From Batrachochytrium dendrobatidis JAM81 (taxonomy: Eukaryota > Chytridiomycota > Chytridiomycetes > Rhizophydiales): 64,000 bases of DNA. Below the pieces are notes generated by a model. The model searched no databases, was not told the DNA's origin, and worked only from the letters and a program-made list of their open reading frames with translations. How positions within the stretch are numbered: position 1 is the first letter of the stretch; every line of letters starts with the position of its first letter. Below are positions 50,536 through 62,512 of this stretch, in pieces. Position numbers and translations under genes: made by a program. The stretch is taken from NCBI RefSeq assembly GCF_000203795.2, contig NW_006281099.1, positions 1,987,774-2,051,773 of the forward strand. Reading direction: 5' to 3'.

Positions 50536-51921
50536 TTAGGACAAGTTTCCCTGACTGTGACGTGGAAAAGTGTGAGCCCTTCGAGAAGAAACAGAGTCTG
50601 CCTCAAACAAGTCATCCTCATTCGCCAATGGGTTGTCATATTGCATATGGGAAGCGGATCTATTCACTCCAAGCAGGCCATTATTAGTTTGTGGATATTT
50701 TGAAGGATGAGAAAATTCCAGCTGATGTAGATGAGCAGCAGCCTGAGCAACAGAATGCTCCTGACCCAAGACTCGGATGGTCTCTTCCCATTTGGAGTAG
50801 TCAGTATCGCGTACATGCAAGCGATTACCAATACTGAGCAAAAACTCGCGTTCCATGGTGTTGATTTCAACAAGTGGCAATTTGGTAATGGCGGCCCAAG
50901 CTCTATTGGAGTAGCGATCATCAGAATGAAATTTTTGGGCCAGGATAAGGGCAGAAACAAAAACTCTGTATTCAGAGCCTTCGCCAGTGATGTTTGCAGG
51001 AACAAGTTGACGCAGTCGAGCCACATACAACAGGGCAATGAGAATATGAGGAAGCGAGCAGCCAGATTTGGATAGAACAGTATGGACGGCTTGAAAAAAG
51101 GCAGGATACCATTGACGGGTGCCTTGCGGACAGACGACCGAATTAAACGGAGCCGAAACAGAGTGCGGTGAGCAGGCCGTGGTAGATTCGTGGGACATAG
51201 TGGCTGTGGTGCACGAGACACTCTGAGGTGTAGTCAAGGGCAAAAGTGGTTGAAGCGGCAAAGAGTTGGTGGAGTGGCTGTGTTGATATGAATACATTCC
51301 ACTTGTAGAGCCAAAGTGCGTTGGATTGCTATGCGTCCTGTGATTAGTATGAGGTGCAGCCTCGGACTGAGCTGCACTTGCTGTAGTGCAAGCTGATCCG
51401 CCAACCACCAGAGCATGCTGAGGAATGTCTCGAGCCATGGCAGGCTTCAATGGTGCAGTCAGTCGTCGTTTAATTATAGGTCGATGCCACAACTTGTAAA
51501 CAGAAAAAGCTACAAACTCCGATGCCTGGTATGAGATGATCTCTGCATGTCTTTGTGGTTTATGCTGGTGTTGGGATTGTAGTTGTTGGTAAGGCTGCTG
51601 TAGTATTGGGTTGGAATACAGGTTCCGAGAGTGATGCGCCGTAGGTCCTGCCGTAAGAGAGTTGCAATGAGGTAAAAGTGCAGTTTTAGTCTGTAAAATG
51701 GACGGTGCTGCACTGGAAGAGTACGAGGCTACAGCAGTAGTCGGATTGAACGAGTGAGGAGTAACAATGGCACCGGAATCCATACGGGGATATTGCAGTG
51801 GAGTGGATATGGATGCTGCATCCGCCTTCGAGTCGACAGTTGTGGGTGTTAATGGATAGGTTTCACAAACAGTACTATGTGAAAACGTAACCTCTATCGG
51901 AATAGAAGCACCTGAATTCAT
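50536..51921 (-). CDS. Pho80/Clg1-type cyclin
   Basis: From ATG 51921 (MNSGASIPIEVTFSHSTVCE) a single exon encodes about 461 residues; the open frame extends upstream only from a non-ATG codon. The N terminus is Ser/Thr/Gln-rich, with ASEFVAFSVYKLWHRPIIKR before the box. The cyclin box of the Pho80 group covers FFQAVHTVLSKSGCSLPHIL, IALLYVARLRQLVPANITGE, RVFVSALILAQKFHSDDRYS with NRAWAAITKLPLVEINTMER, and EFLLSIGNRLHVRDTDYSKW. Such cyclins activate Pho85/Pcl-type CDKs in phosphate sensing, polarity or cell-cycle control. Low-complexity flanks resemble Clg1/Pas1-type members. The C-terminal tail is Ser/His-rich. The exact subfamily cannot be fixed by eye. Confidence 0.75.
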   Translation of the reverse strand: MNSGASIPIEVTFSHSTVCETYPLTPTTVDSKADAASISTPLQYPRMDSGAIVTPHSFNPTTAVASYSSSAAPSILQTKTALLPHCNSLTAGPTAHHSRNLYSNPILQQPYQQLQSQHQHKPQRHAEIISYQASEFVAFSVYKLWHRPIIKRRLTAPLKPAMARDIPQHALVVGGSACTTASAAQSEAAPHTNHRTHSNPTHFGSTSGMYSYQHSHSTNSLPLQPLLPLTTPQSVSCTTATMSHESTTACSPHSVSAPFNSVVCPQGTRQWYPAFFQAVHTVLSKSGCSLPHILIALLYVARLRQLVPANITGEGSEYRVFVSALILAQKFHSDDRYSNRAWAAITKLPLVEINTMEREFLLSIGNRLHVRDTDYSKWEETIRVLGQEHSVAQAAAHLHQLEFSHPSKYPQTNNGLLGVNRSASHMQYDNPLANEDDLFEADSVSSRRAHTFPRHSQGNLS

Positions 51922-52909
51922 CGGCCTGACAGCAAGTATTGACAAGAAAATAGAAACTTGTTTAACCAAATTTAAGCCAAACTTTGAACTGTTTTGAATC
52001 CAAAACGACACTGCAATCTATCAATCTTACGCGACAAGCACTCGGAACCAATACAAAACTTTGACAGCAGCTTCGCAAGCTGTTAGTAACCAATTCGAGA
52101 CAGCTTTCCGCCAAAAATGCCGGGTTTTAAAGTAGTTCTTGTATCTAGTTTTCTCTCAGGATTCCACTTGGGCTGTGCTGGCAGAGAATGGCTTGGTGTT
52201 TCGGCTTAGCGAATGGGTGGTAGACAGTTAGATGAGCACAGCCAGTGAGGCAAGATGCTAGCAAGACAACAAGCAACTGGTTACGCAGTAGCAACAGTCG
52301 GCTGTGTTGCCAATGCATTGAATCAATAATTGATTGTTATGAACCACATTTAATATACTTGTTGGATGGCAATTAGTAGCACTGTATGGTGGCTGAACTC
52401 GTTATAGTCTTTCACGTTGGTATGTCTTTGGTATGGATCGAGTAGGGCTGGTAGTGCAAGACACTACTTGCATTCAAGTTTAACCCGCGAGTCAACCCGC
52501 TATTCAAACATGTCACTGTAATGAGACATTGTTCTTGATTGCAGATCTAAAGCTCAGCTGATGATACAAAATGAGTTGAGCACATTATTCTATTGTAAAA
52601 TAACTAACCAAGCAGTAAGCGACTATCTCAAACAACTATGCCGAATAACTGTCCCGAACAACTAATGACACAAGCATGTCATGCAACATTCAATGTGGGC
52701 ATCATGACATTTTTCTGTGCTAGCGTATCTTTTCAAACCAACATGAGCCGAATTCATGGTGTCAAAATTATGGATGTTTCGATACGACCAGCATTAAAAC
52801 CTACTGCCAAGACTCATGGATGGATCTGACTAAAGTGTCAGCTGGCTTCTTAGTAGCAATCGTAAATCTCCAATAAAGTTTTTTCTCAACTCGAAACAAT
52901 TGGCTTAAC
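51922..52909. other. Intergenic gap between cyclin and MSH1
   Basis: Divergent promoter space of about 1 kb. The plus-strand open frame at 52638-52829 (MPNNCPEQLMTQACHATFNV) is short and has no splice or domain support. No repeat or RNA gene was seen. Confidence 0.5.
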
Positions 52910-55900
52910 ATGATCCGATATTCGACAGCTGTCAGATCTCGATTAAGAATCAGTGTAAACACCCACTATAATGGGTTAATGATCAGTAACATTCCAACTG
53001 TTAGTAGCACTGTTGTTTTTCATTTTATTGCCCATCGGACTGCCACTAAAAAGGCTTCTCGTTCGTCATCTGCATCAGTGATGGCCAGTGTTTTGGACAA
53101 TGACTCTTTGGTCTGTAATAATACTGTAAACAATAGTCTGGATAAGTCGCATTCCGCTCCAGTAAGAAGGAGAACTCGGTCCAAGTTCACTCCAAGCTCA
53201 TCCTTTGTCACTGTCCAGAACATGGATCAAGATCAACTCCAGACTGCAAAAGACACCATCAGTCTGATCCAGTCTGAAACCACTCTCACTCCTCTCATGC
53301 AAGAAATATCAGATCTTCAAAAACACAATCCAGAACATATATTGCTTGTGCAAGTGGGTTCGTTTTACGAGATCTACGACATTGGTGGGTATTTAGACGA
53401 GATTGCTGGATTGTTGAGTTTGCGGATTGCTACAATGAAGGGCAAGAGAGATCCTGTCAGAATGGCTGGATTTCCCATGCACTGCTACAAAGACTACGTC
53501 ACTTCTCTGATCAATAACGGCAAAACAGTCGCTTTGGTTCAGCAAGTTGGTAAAGACTATTCGATATCCTCAAAATCCTTTGTTCGCGCAGTCACTCGCA
53601 TCATCACTCCTGGAACCATGATTGACGACAATATGGCATCAGACGTTGCTGAAAACTCTTTTTTGTTGAGCATCGTATCTCCTGTCGTCGTCTCTTCTCT
53701 ACAAAAATCAAAGATCGGTCTTGCCTGGATGGATGTGTCCACTGGAGAGTTCTTTACCGCTCAATCAAATCTACAATCTCTTGAAACTGATCTGGCTCGC
53801 ATTCAGCCTAGAGAAATTCTTGTTCAAGAACATATGCAATCTGCAATCAATTATATACCTGCATTAAAATCAGCCGCTCATCTGACATTCAAGCCCGACT
53901 CGCTGTTCACTGACCCCAAGTCTATTGGTAGATTTCGCAATCTTGTTCTTCGAAGCGATCTTGGTCTTGCAAATCACGACGGATCAGATGAGGCTGTATT
54001 TAAAGGCTATTCCCCTTATCAAACTCAAGCTGCTGCCGGAATGTTGGAATATGTTGCTCACAATCTTCCGCTGGCGGAACATGCATTTCGTCTTCCTATT
54101 AGCCAAAACAAAAAGCAAATGATGAAATTGGACAAGGTCACTCTGAAATCTTTGGAAATCCTTCGTAATATTCGTGATGGTGGCATCAGAGGAAGTCTGT
54201 TCCAGGCTGTAAATTATACAAAAACAAACGCTGGATCTCGTCTATTGATATCTCGTCTATGTATGTAGCCGTATATTCCATATGCTGTTTTCGTTGCATG
54301 TATTCTTGGCTAATCATTCGTCGCTTTTGGAATCTCTGTCTTGATAGCATCTCCATTGGTGGATATTGAAGAAATCAATCACATACACGATGTTGTTGAA
54401 GCTTTTACAAAACAGCCCAGTCATTGGATTCACGACATCACTTTGCCTCTCGAGACATGTTGTGACATCAAAAAAAATCTTCAACGACTATCTCTTGGTA
54501 ATGGCAGTCTCACAGACTTTCGTGATATAATAGATACGCTGCGCAACTCGGCCACTATCCGCAACATTCTTACCTCGGAAATTCCACAGAAATGCAACGG
54601 AACAGTCTTGTTTGATTTAGGAAACAGTATAAGTGACTTTTCAGCACTCTATGATAAACTGGAAGGAGTGTTGAACGATGGAATCAATGGAAATATTACT
54701 CTTGGATCTATTTCCAAAGGTGTTTCAAAACATTTGGACACGCTACGGGAAAACCGAACCGAGTTGAATCAAAAGCGCCAACAGCTTTTTACCAAACTTG
54801 TGCAAGTCTATGGTAAATCTAGATGATGCTTTTAAACTTTTTACGCTTGATGGATAGAGTATTGCAGATGGATCATTCCTTTTATTTACCGCTTTTTTAT
54901 TGTATTGTATTTTGCAATCGCTGTGTTTAGGTGAAAATTTTAGTTTTATAGTTGATAATCGGTATGGAGCAGCTCTCGAGTTTCCAAAAATCAATTCAAA
55001 AAAACGACCTAAATTGCTCAATATTATCGACATGGATCCGGCTTCAACTTTGATGCACGAGCAACGCCTAGCCAGCGGAGTGCGTATTCACAACAAGGTA
55101 GTATCTATGATAGTGCACTTGTGTGTGCAAAACGTGTCATTCTGTATCAAAGGATTCAATAAGAAAATGGTACTAAGCATTTGTATCTTTGCGTAACCTA
55201 CAGCACTGGACAGATCTGCTTAACCAAATGCAAGAACTTGACGATGAAATGTTGAAGCTTGAAATAGATATTTTTGAAAAAGCTTGCAATCAGGTCAGTA
55301 TTTTATTCTGTGCTTTTACCTGTCATTGTGTTTAATGGTCTATAGTTTTTCATGGGTTGTACAACGACTGTAACACAACTGACCATTAAAACCTCAAATC
55401 AACGACAACACGCTAATTTATTGTGCTCATACATTTATACAGATCAAACAATCTATACCTGAACTCATCGAACTTTCAAGAATTCTCAGTGAGATTGACG
55501 TTTCGCTATCCTTTGCAGTACTTAGTATTGAAAAAGAATACGTGAGACCAAAAATGGTAACCGAGCCTATCCATAAAATTACTGGAAGTCGACATCCAGT
55601 TGTCGAAAATTTCCAACAACTGCGCGGAAGCATGTTTATCAAGAATGATATTGACTTGTCTGAGGATCAGCGAATGTGGATTCTTACAGGGGTAAATGCA
55701 TTGTGTGATCAAAAAAGTCTTGAAATGAGTTTTGCGGTCGCTGTGTACTGATTTTTGTTGTCCTTTATGATGGTAGCCAAATATGGGTGGAAAAAGTACA
55801 TTTTTGCGACAATGGCAAGTCTCACTTTGTGTAGTATCAATAGTTTACTTTTGCTCGTAATGATCTGAGTTTTTAGTGCGAGCATCTATTTTGGCTAATA

Positions 55901-56625
55901 TGCCTCTTATGTTTGGTATGAATCTTAGTGCGCTCCTATCAATTCTTGCCCAAGCAGGAGGATTTGTACCCGCAGATTCGGCCACTTTGGGTGTGGTGGA
56001 CGGCATATATACGCGCATTGGTGCATCCGACGATCTATCAGCCAATGAATCAACATTTATGGTAAATTAGATGGTTCAGCACAATGTATGCACCATACCA
56101 CGATCTGATTTTTTGACAACCCAAATAACTATCCGAGTTTAGGTAGAAATGCGAGAAACAGCCTATATTCTCGCCAATGCCACACCTAGTAGCTTAGTCA
56201 TCATGGACGAGGTGGGCAGAGGCACATCTATGCTTGACGGACTTTCGCTTGCTTATGGAATCATTGAGCATTTGGCTAATGTGAATCAATCCCGTGGGTT
56301 GTTTGCTACGCATTACCACGAGTTGGCGACCTTTACCCATATGATGAACATTACTGGTATCGGGGAGTACCATGCTACATGTCAATTGGATAAAGACAAT
56401 GGTCTGATATGCTTATATCGCATCGAGCCAGGAATCATGAATCAGAGCCACGGGATTGAAGTGGCAAGTCATGCTGGTAAGTTTAGAATGGTTAGGTTAA
56501 AAATAAGCAGTCGAACGGTTTACTCATTTCTTTGATGCGGTTCATGAATGTGCATAGGACTACCGAGTGAAGTCATTCGTATTGCCAAGGAAATGTACAC
56601 CAATCTTGAAACTCAAATTAAATAA
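52910..56625 (+). CDS. MSH1: Mitochondrial MutS homolog MSH1
   Basis: Mismatch-recognition ATPase of mitochondrial DNA. The start [20 protein letters not shown] (ATG 52910) is Arg-rich with no acidic residue, a presequence. The mismatch-binding motif is [14 protein letters not shown]; the connector and lever helices follow ([20 protein letters not shown]). Exons join as [42 protein letters not shown] and [15 protein letters not shown]. Walker A is [16 protein letters not shown]. Intron 55815-55928 then uses a GC donor and joins to [20 protein letters not shown]. Walker B/signature is [20 protein letters not shown], and the helix-turn-helix end is [14 protein letters not shown]. Of the MutS family it fits MSH1 best (presequence, no N-terminal PCNA motif). 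The stop at 56625 is 190 bp from the convergent OGDH stop. Confidence 0.9.
55815..55928 (+). other. GC-AG intron in MSH1
   Basis: The intron begins GCAAGT and ends CTTAG. Splicing joins FLRQ to [17 protein letters not shown], the expected continuation after Walker A in MutS proteins. A GT donor further on (about 55829) with acceptor at 55876 would instead insert extra residues not seen in the family. Confidence 0.65.
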
Positions 56626-56815
56626 AATGATACGTTGCCATCTGCTTCGATTCTATATCTCTGTAGTGTATCCCATTGAAAAGCGCAACACAGCTGTACC
56701 AAGTTTCCAATAATTAGACTTGTAAAAGAATTTAATGACAAATGTGAGTTCAAATTCGAAATAACCACAATGGTATTTATTCACGAAATACCGCACAAGC
56801 CAGTCAATACCATGT

Positions 56816-59800
56816 CTAAAAGAACACTGGCAAGTCCTGCTCAATACTCTTTGGTGGGTACACCAGTTCACCACCCAAAAAGGCTTCACTTAAAAATGCC
56901 TTTTCTTCAAACTTGTGTTGCTTTTTGATACCCGTTGCAGGTGCAGCAGAAATATCTCTTCCTGCGTATCGAATCAGGCGACTGCCACGAACAGAGTAGG
57001 CTTTCTGGCCTTCTGGAGTAGTATGTGCGTTTTCTAGTCCGCCAGGAACGCGCTTGGAGTCAAAGGTTTCTTGCCATTGTTGTCCCTTTGTTTTTGTATT
57101 AATAGATTTGGTCGAATAAGTAGGTGATGGAGACACACGTGTAGATGTGGGTTTAGATGCAGATGATGAGCCAAAGAAGCGTCCAAACAAGGAGGTGGAT
57201 TGAGGTGCACATTCAGGTGGTTCAATAGTGGAAGTGGATAATGGTGTAGAGACAGAAGATACCGGTAAAGTATCATCCTAGTATAATTAGCCATATGTTG
57301 CACATAAAAACAACAATGCTATATAAATTTACGGTATAATACATGGATCACACCCGCAAATAAACATGGCACATTCAATCAACATACCTTGGGACCTTTG
57401 AACCAATCCGAGTTTTTCACTGCAGTTTCCAGTCTGGGATCAACAAACAACCACGCGCCGGAATTGAAACTTTCCTCTTGACAATACACAATTTCCTCCA
57501 GTCCTTCTTTGTAAAAGTCAACAATAGTTTTGACCTCCCAGAAGGGGAATGGATTCAATTGCTCAATGCGAACAATAGCAACATGACGCAAGTTGTTGAG
57601 CGCACGCGTTCGGTAAAGACTGTAGTAGACTTGGCCAGAACAGAAAATAAGCGTTTTGATTTCGTTTGGAGGAAGAAGAGTGAATCCAGATGGAGTCACT
57701 GCCTTTGTGGTGCCGTCTTGAAGAGCTGGAGGATAGGCTGGATCCGTGACAAGAGCATAAGGAATACGAGGGTCAAACGAGTTGCCAGAACTGAGGGAAC
57801 CGTCAGCGTTGGGTTCAGATGCGCCGTTGGGTGATAGAATAGTAAGAGGGTTGGGATGCAGAACTTCGGGAATTAAACGCTGGAAACGAGTGTTTCCAAC
57901 CATTTCCTCAATGCACGACTTGGCAAGAGGATGGCGAAGAACAGCCTTGGATGTAAAGACAATTAGAGGCTTGCGGAATTCACGATGAACCTGTCGACGA
58001 AGTGCGTGATAGTAGTTACTAGGAACGGTGGTGTAAACAACCTGCATGTTGCAGTCCTGGTGTTGGCGTGATCGGCTTCCTTTTTCGGTACCATTTAATT
58101 CAGGCATACAATAGGGATCTTCATCACAGAGCATAAGGAAACGTTCTAGTCGAGCGGAAGAGTGCTCTGGACCTTGACCGTCATAGCCGTGTGGGAGCAG
58201 CATAGTCAAGCCCGTACGTTGCAACCATTTCTGCTCTCCAGATGCAATAAATTGATCAATAATGCACTGTGCATTGTTGGCAAAATCACCAAACTGCGCT
58301 TCCCACATTACAAGCTGATCGGGGTTAACAAGAGAAAACCCAAGTTCAAACCCAAGAGTACCAAACTCGGAAAGCGACGAATTACAGACAGTAAAAGGGC
58401 TTTGACTGGAAACAATGCCTTCACTGACGAGATTGTTGAGGGGTACAAACTGCTTCTCACTTTTCTGGTCATGCAAAAGAGCGTGTCTATGCGAAAAGGT
58501 TCCACGCTCAACATCTTGGCCAGAAAGACGAACATGATTTCCTTCACAAAGAAGAGTACCAAAAGCCATGGATTCGGCAGTAGCCCAGTCAATATCTTGG
58601 CCTTCAGTAACACTCTTGATACGAGTCTTGAGAATACGAGCCAGATTAGGATGAACCTTGAAATCGGCAGGATACGTTGCACCGGCAGTACCAATATGTT
58701 TGAGAAGATCAAGTGAAACACCAGTAGGACGAGGAGAAACTGCCTCTTTGGCAAGAACAGATGGGGACCTGAAGCCGCTCCATGTACTCGAAACCCACTC
58801 TTTGGATGATGCTTTGTAATCTTTACTGAGAATATAATGCTCTTCCAAAATACCCCAAACACGCTTCTTCATGGCATCTACCTCTTCTTGAGTAACAGAA
58901 CCTTCGCCAAGAAGCTGTTGAATATACTTTTCCAAGACAGGAGTCATTTGGTTAATTTTTTGGTACATCAGCGGCTGAGTGAAACCAGGCTGATCAATCT
59001 CGTTGTGGCCATAGCGACGATAGCACACAATATCAAGCACTACATCTTTTTTGAACTCAGCACGCCATTCAGATGCAAGTTGACAGGCAAATACAACAGC
59101 TTCGACATCATCACCATTGACATGTATAATAGGAGCATTGACTGTTTTAGCAACATCCGAGCAGTATGGAGTGGAGCGAGCAAATCGGGGATCTGTAGTG
59201 AAACCAACCTGGTTGTTGACAACAATGTGAATAGTACCACCAGTGGTATAAGCAGGCAGATCGACCATACCAAGTGTTTCATAAACAACACCCTGAGCAG
59301 CAAAAGCGGCGTCGCCGTGTAAAAGGACAGCCATGGCCTTGCTACGTTCTACTTCGTCGTTCTGATAAAATTGGATGCCACGAACTTTACCCTCAACGAC
59401 AGGGTTGACTGCTTCCAAATGAGAAGGATTGGCAGCAAGTGAAAGATGAACAATTTTGCCAGAGGGAGTGGGTCGAACATAGTTCATTCCCAAGTGATAT
59501 TTGACATCACCAGAGCCCTCGACACTATTTGCCTGTGATCCTGCAAATTCAGAAAAAATAGACTCGTTTGGTTTACGAACAACATTGGAAAGCACGTTAA
59601 GACGACCACGATGAGGCATGCCCATAACCACCGAGTTGATTCCGAGCTCTACTGAAGTATCAATCATGGCTTTCATGCCAGGAATCAAACTCTCACAGCC
59701 TTCCAGACCAAAACGCTTCTCGCTGGGATACTTTGTAGAAACAAATCGCTCAAATGAGTCAGACCACATCAAACGATCAAGAATAGTGAGCTTCTCCTCT

Positions 59801-60685
59801 TTGGTATAATTGAATTTTGAGGGGACTTCAAATTTTTTTCTAAGCCAATCGCATGCAATACGATCAGGAATGTGTCCGTACTCAATACCAACAGTGGAGC
59901 AGTATGTTTGTTTCAAACGATCAACAATTTCACGAAGAGTGAGGTTGGTCTGGCCTTCTGTAGCAAGAAACCCAGGAAGGATGCCAGAGCCTAGAACCAT
60001 AATAATCAGTTGAAAAAGTTATAGTGGCACAAGAATTTAAAAACAAGCCAATCTCACCAAGGTAGAAGCTTTCGTCCAGATCCTTCTCAGTAAACCCATA
60101 GTACGTGTAGTCTAACTCGGGTGCCTGGACGCGATCGCGGAAAGAATTGATTTCAAGAGGATCGATGTTGGCCAGCTGATGGCCACGAACTTGAAAGGCA
60201 CGAACAAGAAGTTGCACCTTCATGTGGTCAAGAATCGAGTCTGCAGGAATAGCTCCATTGTCGGAGCCAGACTCGTGCAAAGACGGAGCGCCATCGGCAC
60301 CCATAACTTGAGTTGAAAAGGATGGGATCAGCGTAGGGGGAGCAGAAAAAGCAGGGGCTTGACCATTGGAGGCAAGATTTTTAAAGTAGCTCTGCCATGA
60401 GAGATGGACAGACTTGGGATCTTGCAGCCAAGCCGCGTACATTTCCTGGATATACGCGCTGGAAGGTCCATTGAGAAAAGCCTCGGCATTACTAGCAGGT
60501 TTAGTGGATGGAGATGCTAAAGCCAGAGGAGAGGTATGAAAAGCAGCAGCGGAAAGACATGAGGTAATGCGATTATTGCCGAAAGTATGATTTCTGTTCA
60601 AGAGGCTCAATGAAAAAGAGGAGGCATTGCAATTACGAGGTAAAGAGGCAAATGCCTTGCGAGTGGATAGTCGTAGAAGACTCAT
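56816..60685 (-). CDS. KGD1: 2-oxoglutarate dehydrogenase E1 component (mitochondrial)
   Basis: TCA-cycle thiamine-diphosphate enzyme that decarboxylates 2-oxoglutarate. Three exons: 60685-60058, 59990-57388 and 57277-56816, giving 1230 residues against about 1000-1020 usual. The presequence is [38 protein letters not shown] is the E1 N-terminal motif; [40 protein letters not shown] and [20 protein letters not shown] follow. The TPP-binding region is VHVNGDD-like [40 protein letters not shown] and [16 protein letters not shown] come later. Intron 2 joins FKGPK to [18 protein letters not shown] Ser/Thr/Pro-rich insertion of about 90-100 residues then precedes the normal C-terminal [20 protein letters not shown]. 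After it comes a short tail, [16 protein letters not shown]. Confidence 0.95.
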
Positions 60686-61507
60686 TTTGCTAGACTAGTC
60701 ACCATCAAATCAAAAAAGATTTGAATATATAGTATCGTGTAAAAAGTAGATAAAAATAGATCAAGTCAGTACACCTGAATCAATTGAATCCAACTAACAT
60801 GACGATCAAGTTGAATGGCAAAACGCCAAGCCAAAAGTAGAATGTATACAAATCGACTTTTGCCCCTTTAGACATGAGCCAGTCATGTATGATAATTTGA
60901 CAGTATATACAATACAAAGATAGTGATTGGAGGTCAGCATTTAGCCCAGTTTCAATGATATAAATTCGATTGATGAATTAAAGATTGTCAACTACTACAA
61001 AATAGTGAAATGGTCATCAAGAGATTGACTTGAAAGTAAACCATAGAGTTGATTTATAACAGGTGGCAGACTGTTTACTTGATAATAATCAAACTGGACA
61101 TTCATGACTATTGATGTCATGACTGCAATACAAGCGACTAGTCTTGTGATCAAGCGACCAACAGTCGAGATACAAACAGAAGCAGGGTTACTGCTACCAG
61201 TCAAGTAGATCGACACAATAGAATGGATAATAAAATGGATAATGAAATGGCATGATTGAAGCCAATGACGACTGTTTATAATTGAAGAAACTGTATCTAC
61301 AAGAGTGGTTCAAGCAACAACTATCATGACTGAATTCCAACCCAATGTACACCACACACATTGACCATGAAGCCATTCACCAGGACTGACACTTCTTACC
61401 CAGCAAATCCTGTATCAATAGTCGCAAAATTAAAGGGGAAAAACAAATGCCAAGAAACGGAACAATTCCACAGTACAAAGTCATGCTGGATTAGTAACTC
61501 GAATGGT
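60686..61507. other. Intergenic gap with a short tandem repeat
   Basis: The 5' region of the OGDH gene and the 3' side of uS10m, about 820 bp. A 12-base unit is repeated at 61219-61250. No supported gene or RNA. Confidence 0.6.
61219..61250 (+). repeat. Short 12-bp tandem repeat
   Basis: Units TAGAATGGATAA, TAAAATGGATAA and a partial TGAAATGG stand in tandem. Minor feature. Confidence 0.7.
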
Positions 61508-62247
61508 TTATTTGCTAAACTGTTTGATGTACTTGCTCGCTTGCTCTTGGATCTGCTCAGCGTGTGTTTTCTTTCCCTTTAGATTCGGTTCAGGAATCGA
61601 CTGTCCAAACCCAACTGGCTCCCATTCCCATCGCTCGACTTTCAAATCAATTCCTGCTGGCAATGACTTGTTCACATATTGCACCCACTCCTTGACTGAT
61701 TCGGGGTGAGCATCAAACACTTGCACCATGCGGTAGTACTGCTTTCGTTCAAAGATCTCTTTGGTCTTGGCATGCACAAATGGCCCTTTGTTTGTAAACC
61801 ATCGCTGGGTATAGGTCTTCATATGTATGGTTTCTGACACCGACATGTTCATGGATTTGGCTGTATATCTCGAAAAATATGCCATAAAGTCCAAATGGTC
61901 GGGCATGTATCCTGAAAGCACTATATTGCATACCAACTGGCCATATGGACGAGGTGGTTCCGGTAGTTCCAAGATGTGTGGAGTTTCTTTAACTAGAGCG
62001 TTTAAAATAACATTCAAAAGTCCATCAGATTCTGTCATAAACTCAATGACAAACTGATCGGTTGGTTAGAAACGACATTATACATACATTCTAGAGTATG
62101 CCATGAATAGTAGTCTTCGGGAGTTCTACCTCGATCTGCAGTGCTGGATTGGTGTCTATTCTGTGCAACCATCATTCGACCAACTGCTGCAATATGTGTT
62201 GATGATAGTCTTGCAGATGAACGAGTAAATGATTTAGCTGCCATCAT
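61508..62247 (-). CDS. RSM10: Mitochondrial small-subunit ribosomal protein uS10m
   Basis: From ATG 62247 (MMAAKSFTRSSARLSSTHIA) the N terminus has Arg/Ser/Ala and no acidic residues for about 30 positions, a presequence. Exon 1 ends at TLE and joins via a short intron to FVIEFMTESDGLLNVILNAL. The uS10 fold follows: NIVLSGYMPDHLDFMAYFSR, SVSETIHMKTYTQRWFTNKG, KEIFERKQYYRMVQVFDAHP and SVKEWVQYVNKSLPAGIDLK. uS10m sits in the head of the mitoribosomal small subunit. A further in-frame upstream exon (ATG 62439) can be spliced to the ATG at 62247 and would bury the presequence; I prefer the 62247 start. The gene diverges from RRP12 by about 70-270 bp, depending on the start. Confidence 0.85.
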
Positions 62248-62512
62248 GCCTAATTGAGAAATTGTCTATAAAATAGTGGTTAATAGGAATCGCTAATACT
62301 AGCTACACAACTACAACTTACTGTCATCATCGCTTCCAATCCAAGAATTAATGTCAATCATCAATTCTTGGATTTGATGATTGTCCAGCCAATCAACGCT
62401 TAGATTGAAATAGCCAATCAAACACTCTTGTCTGTCCATCACTGCAATAAACTCGAATTTTTATTTTGCAAAAAAATATTCAAATCCATCAATTGCAGGC
62501 TTCCAAGTCATA

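Noticed and set aside
55824..55876. GT-AG alternative for the MSH1 intron after Walker A
   Set aside because: It keeps frame but inserts residues not expected between FLRQ and the [16 protein letters not shown] segment; the GC-AG intron restores the conserved join.
57034..57303. His/Leu/Pro-rich minus-strand frame ([20 protein letters not shown])
   Set aside because: Out-of-frame reading of OGDH exon 3, whose correct frame contains the conserved [15 protein letters not shown].
58837..59322. Plus-strand open frames across OGDH
   Set aside because: Antisense shadows of a clearly conserved enzyme; no independent domain or start.
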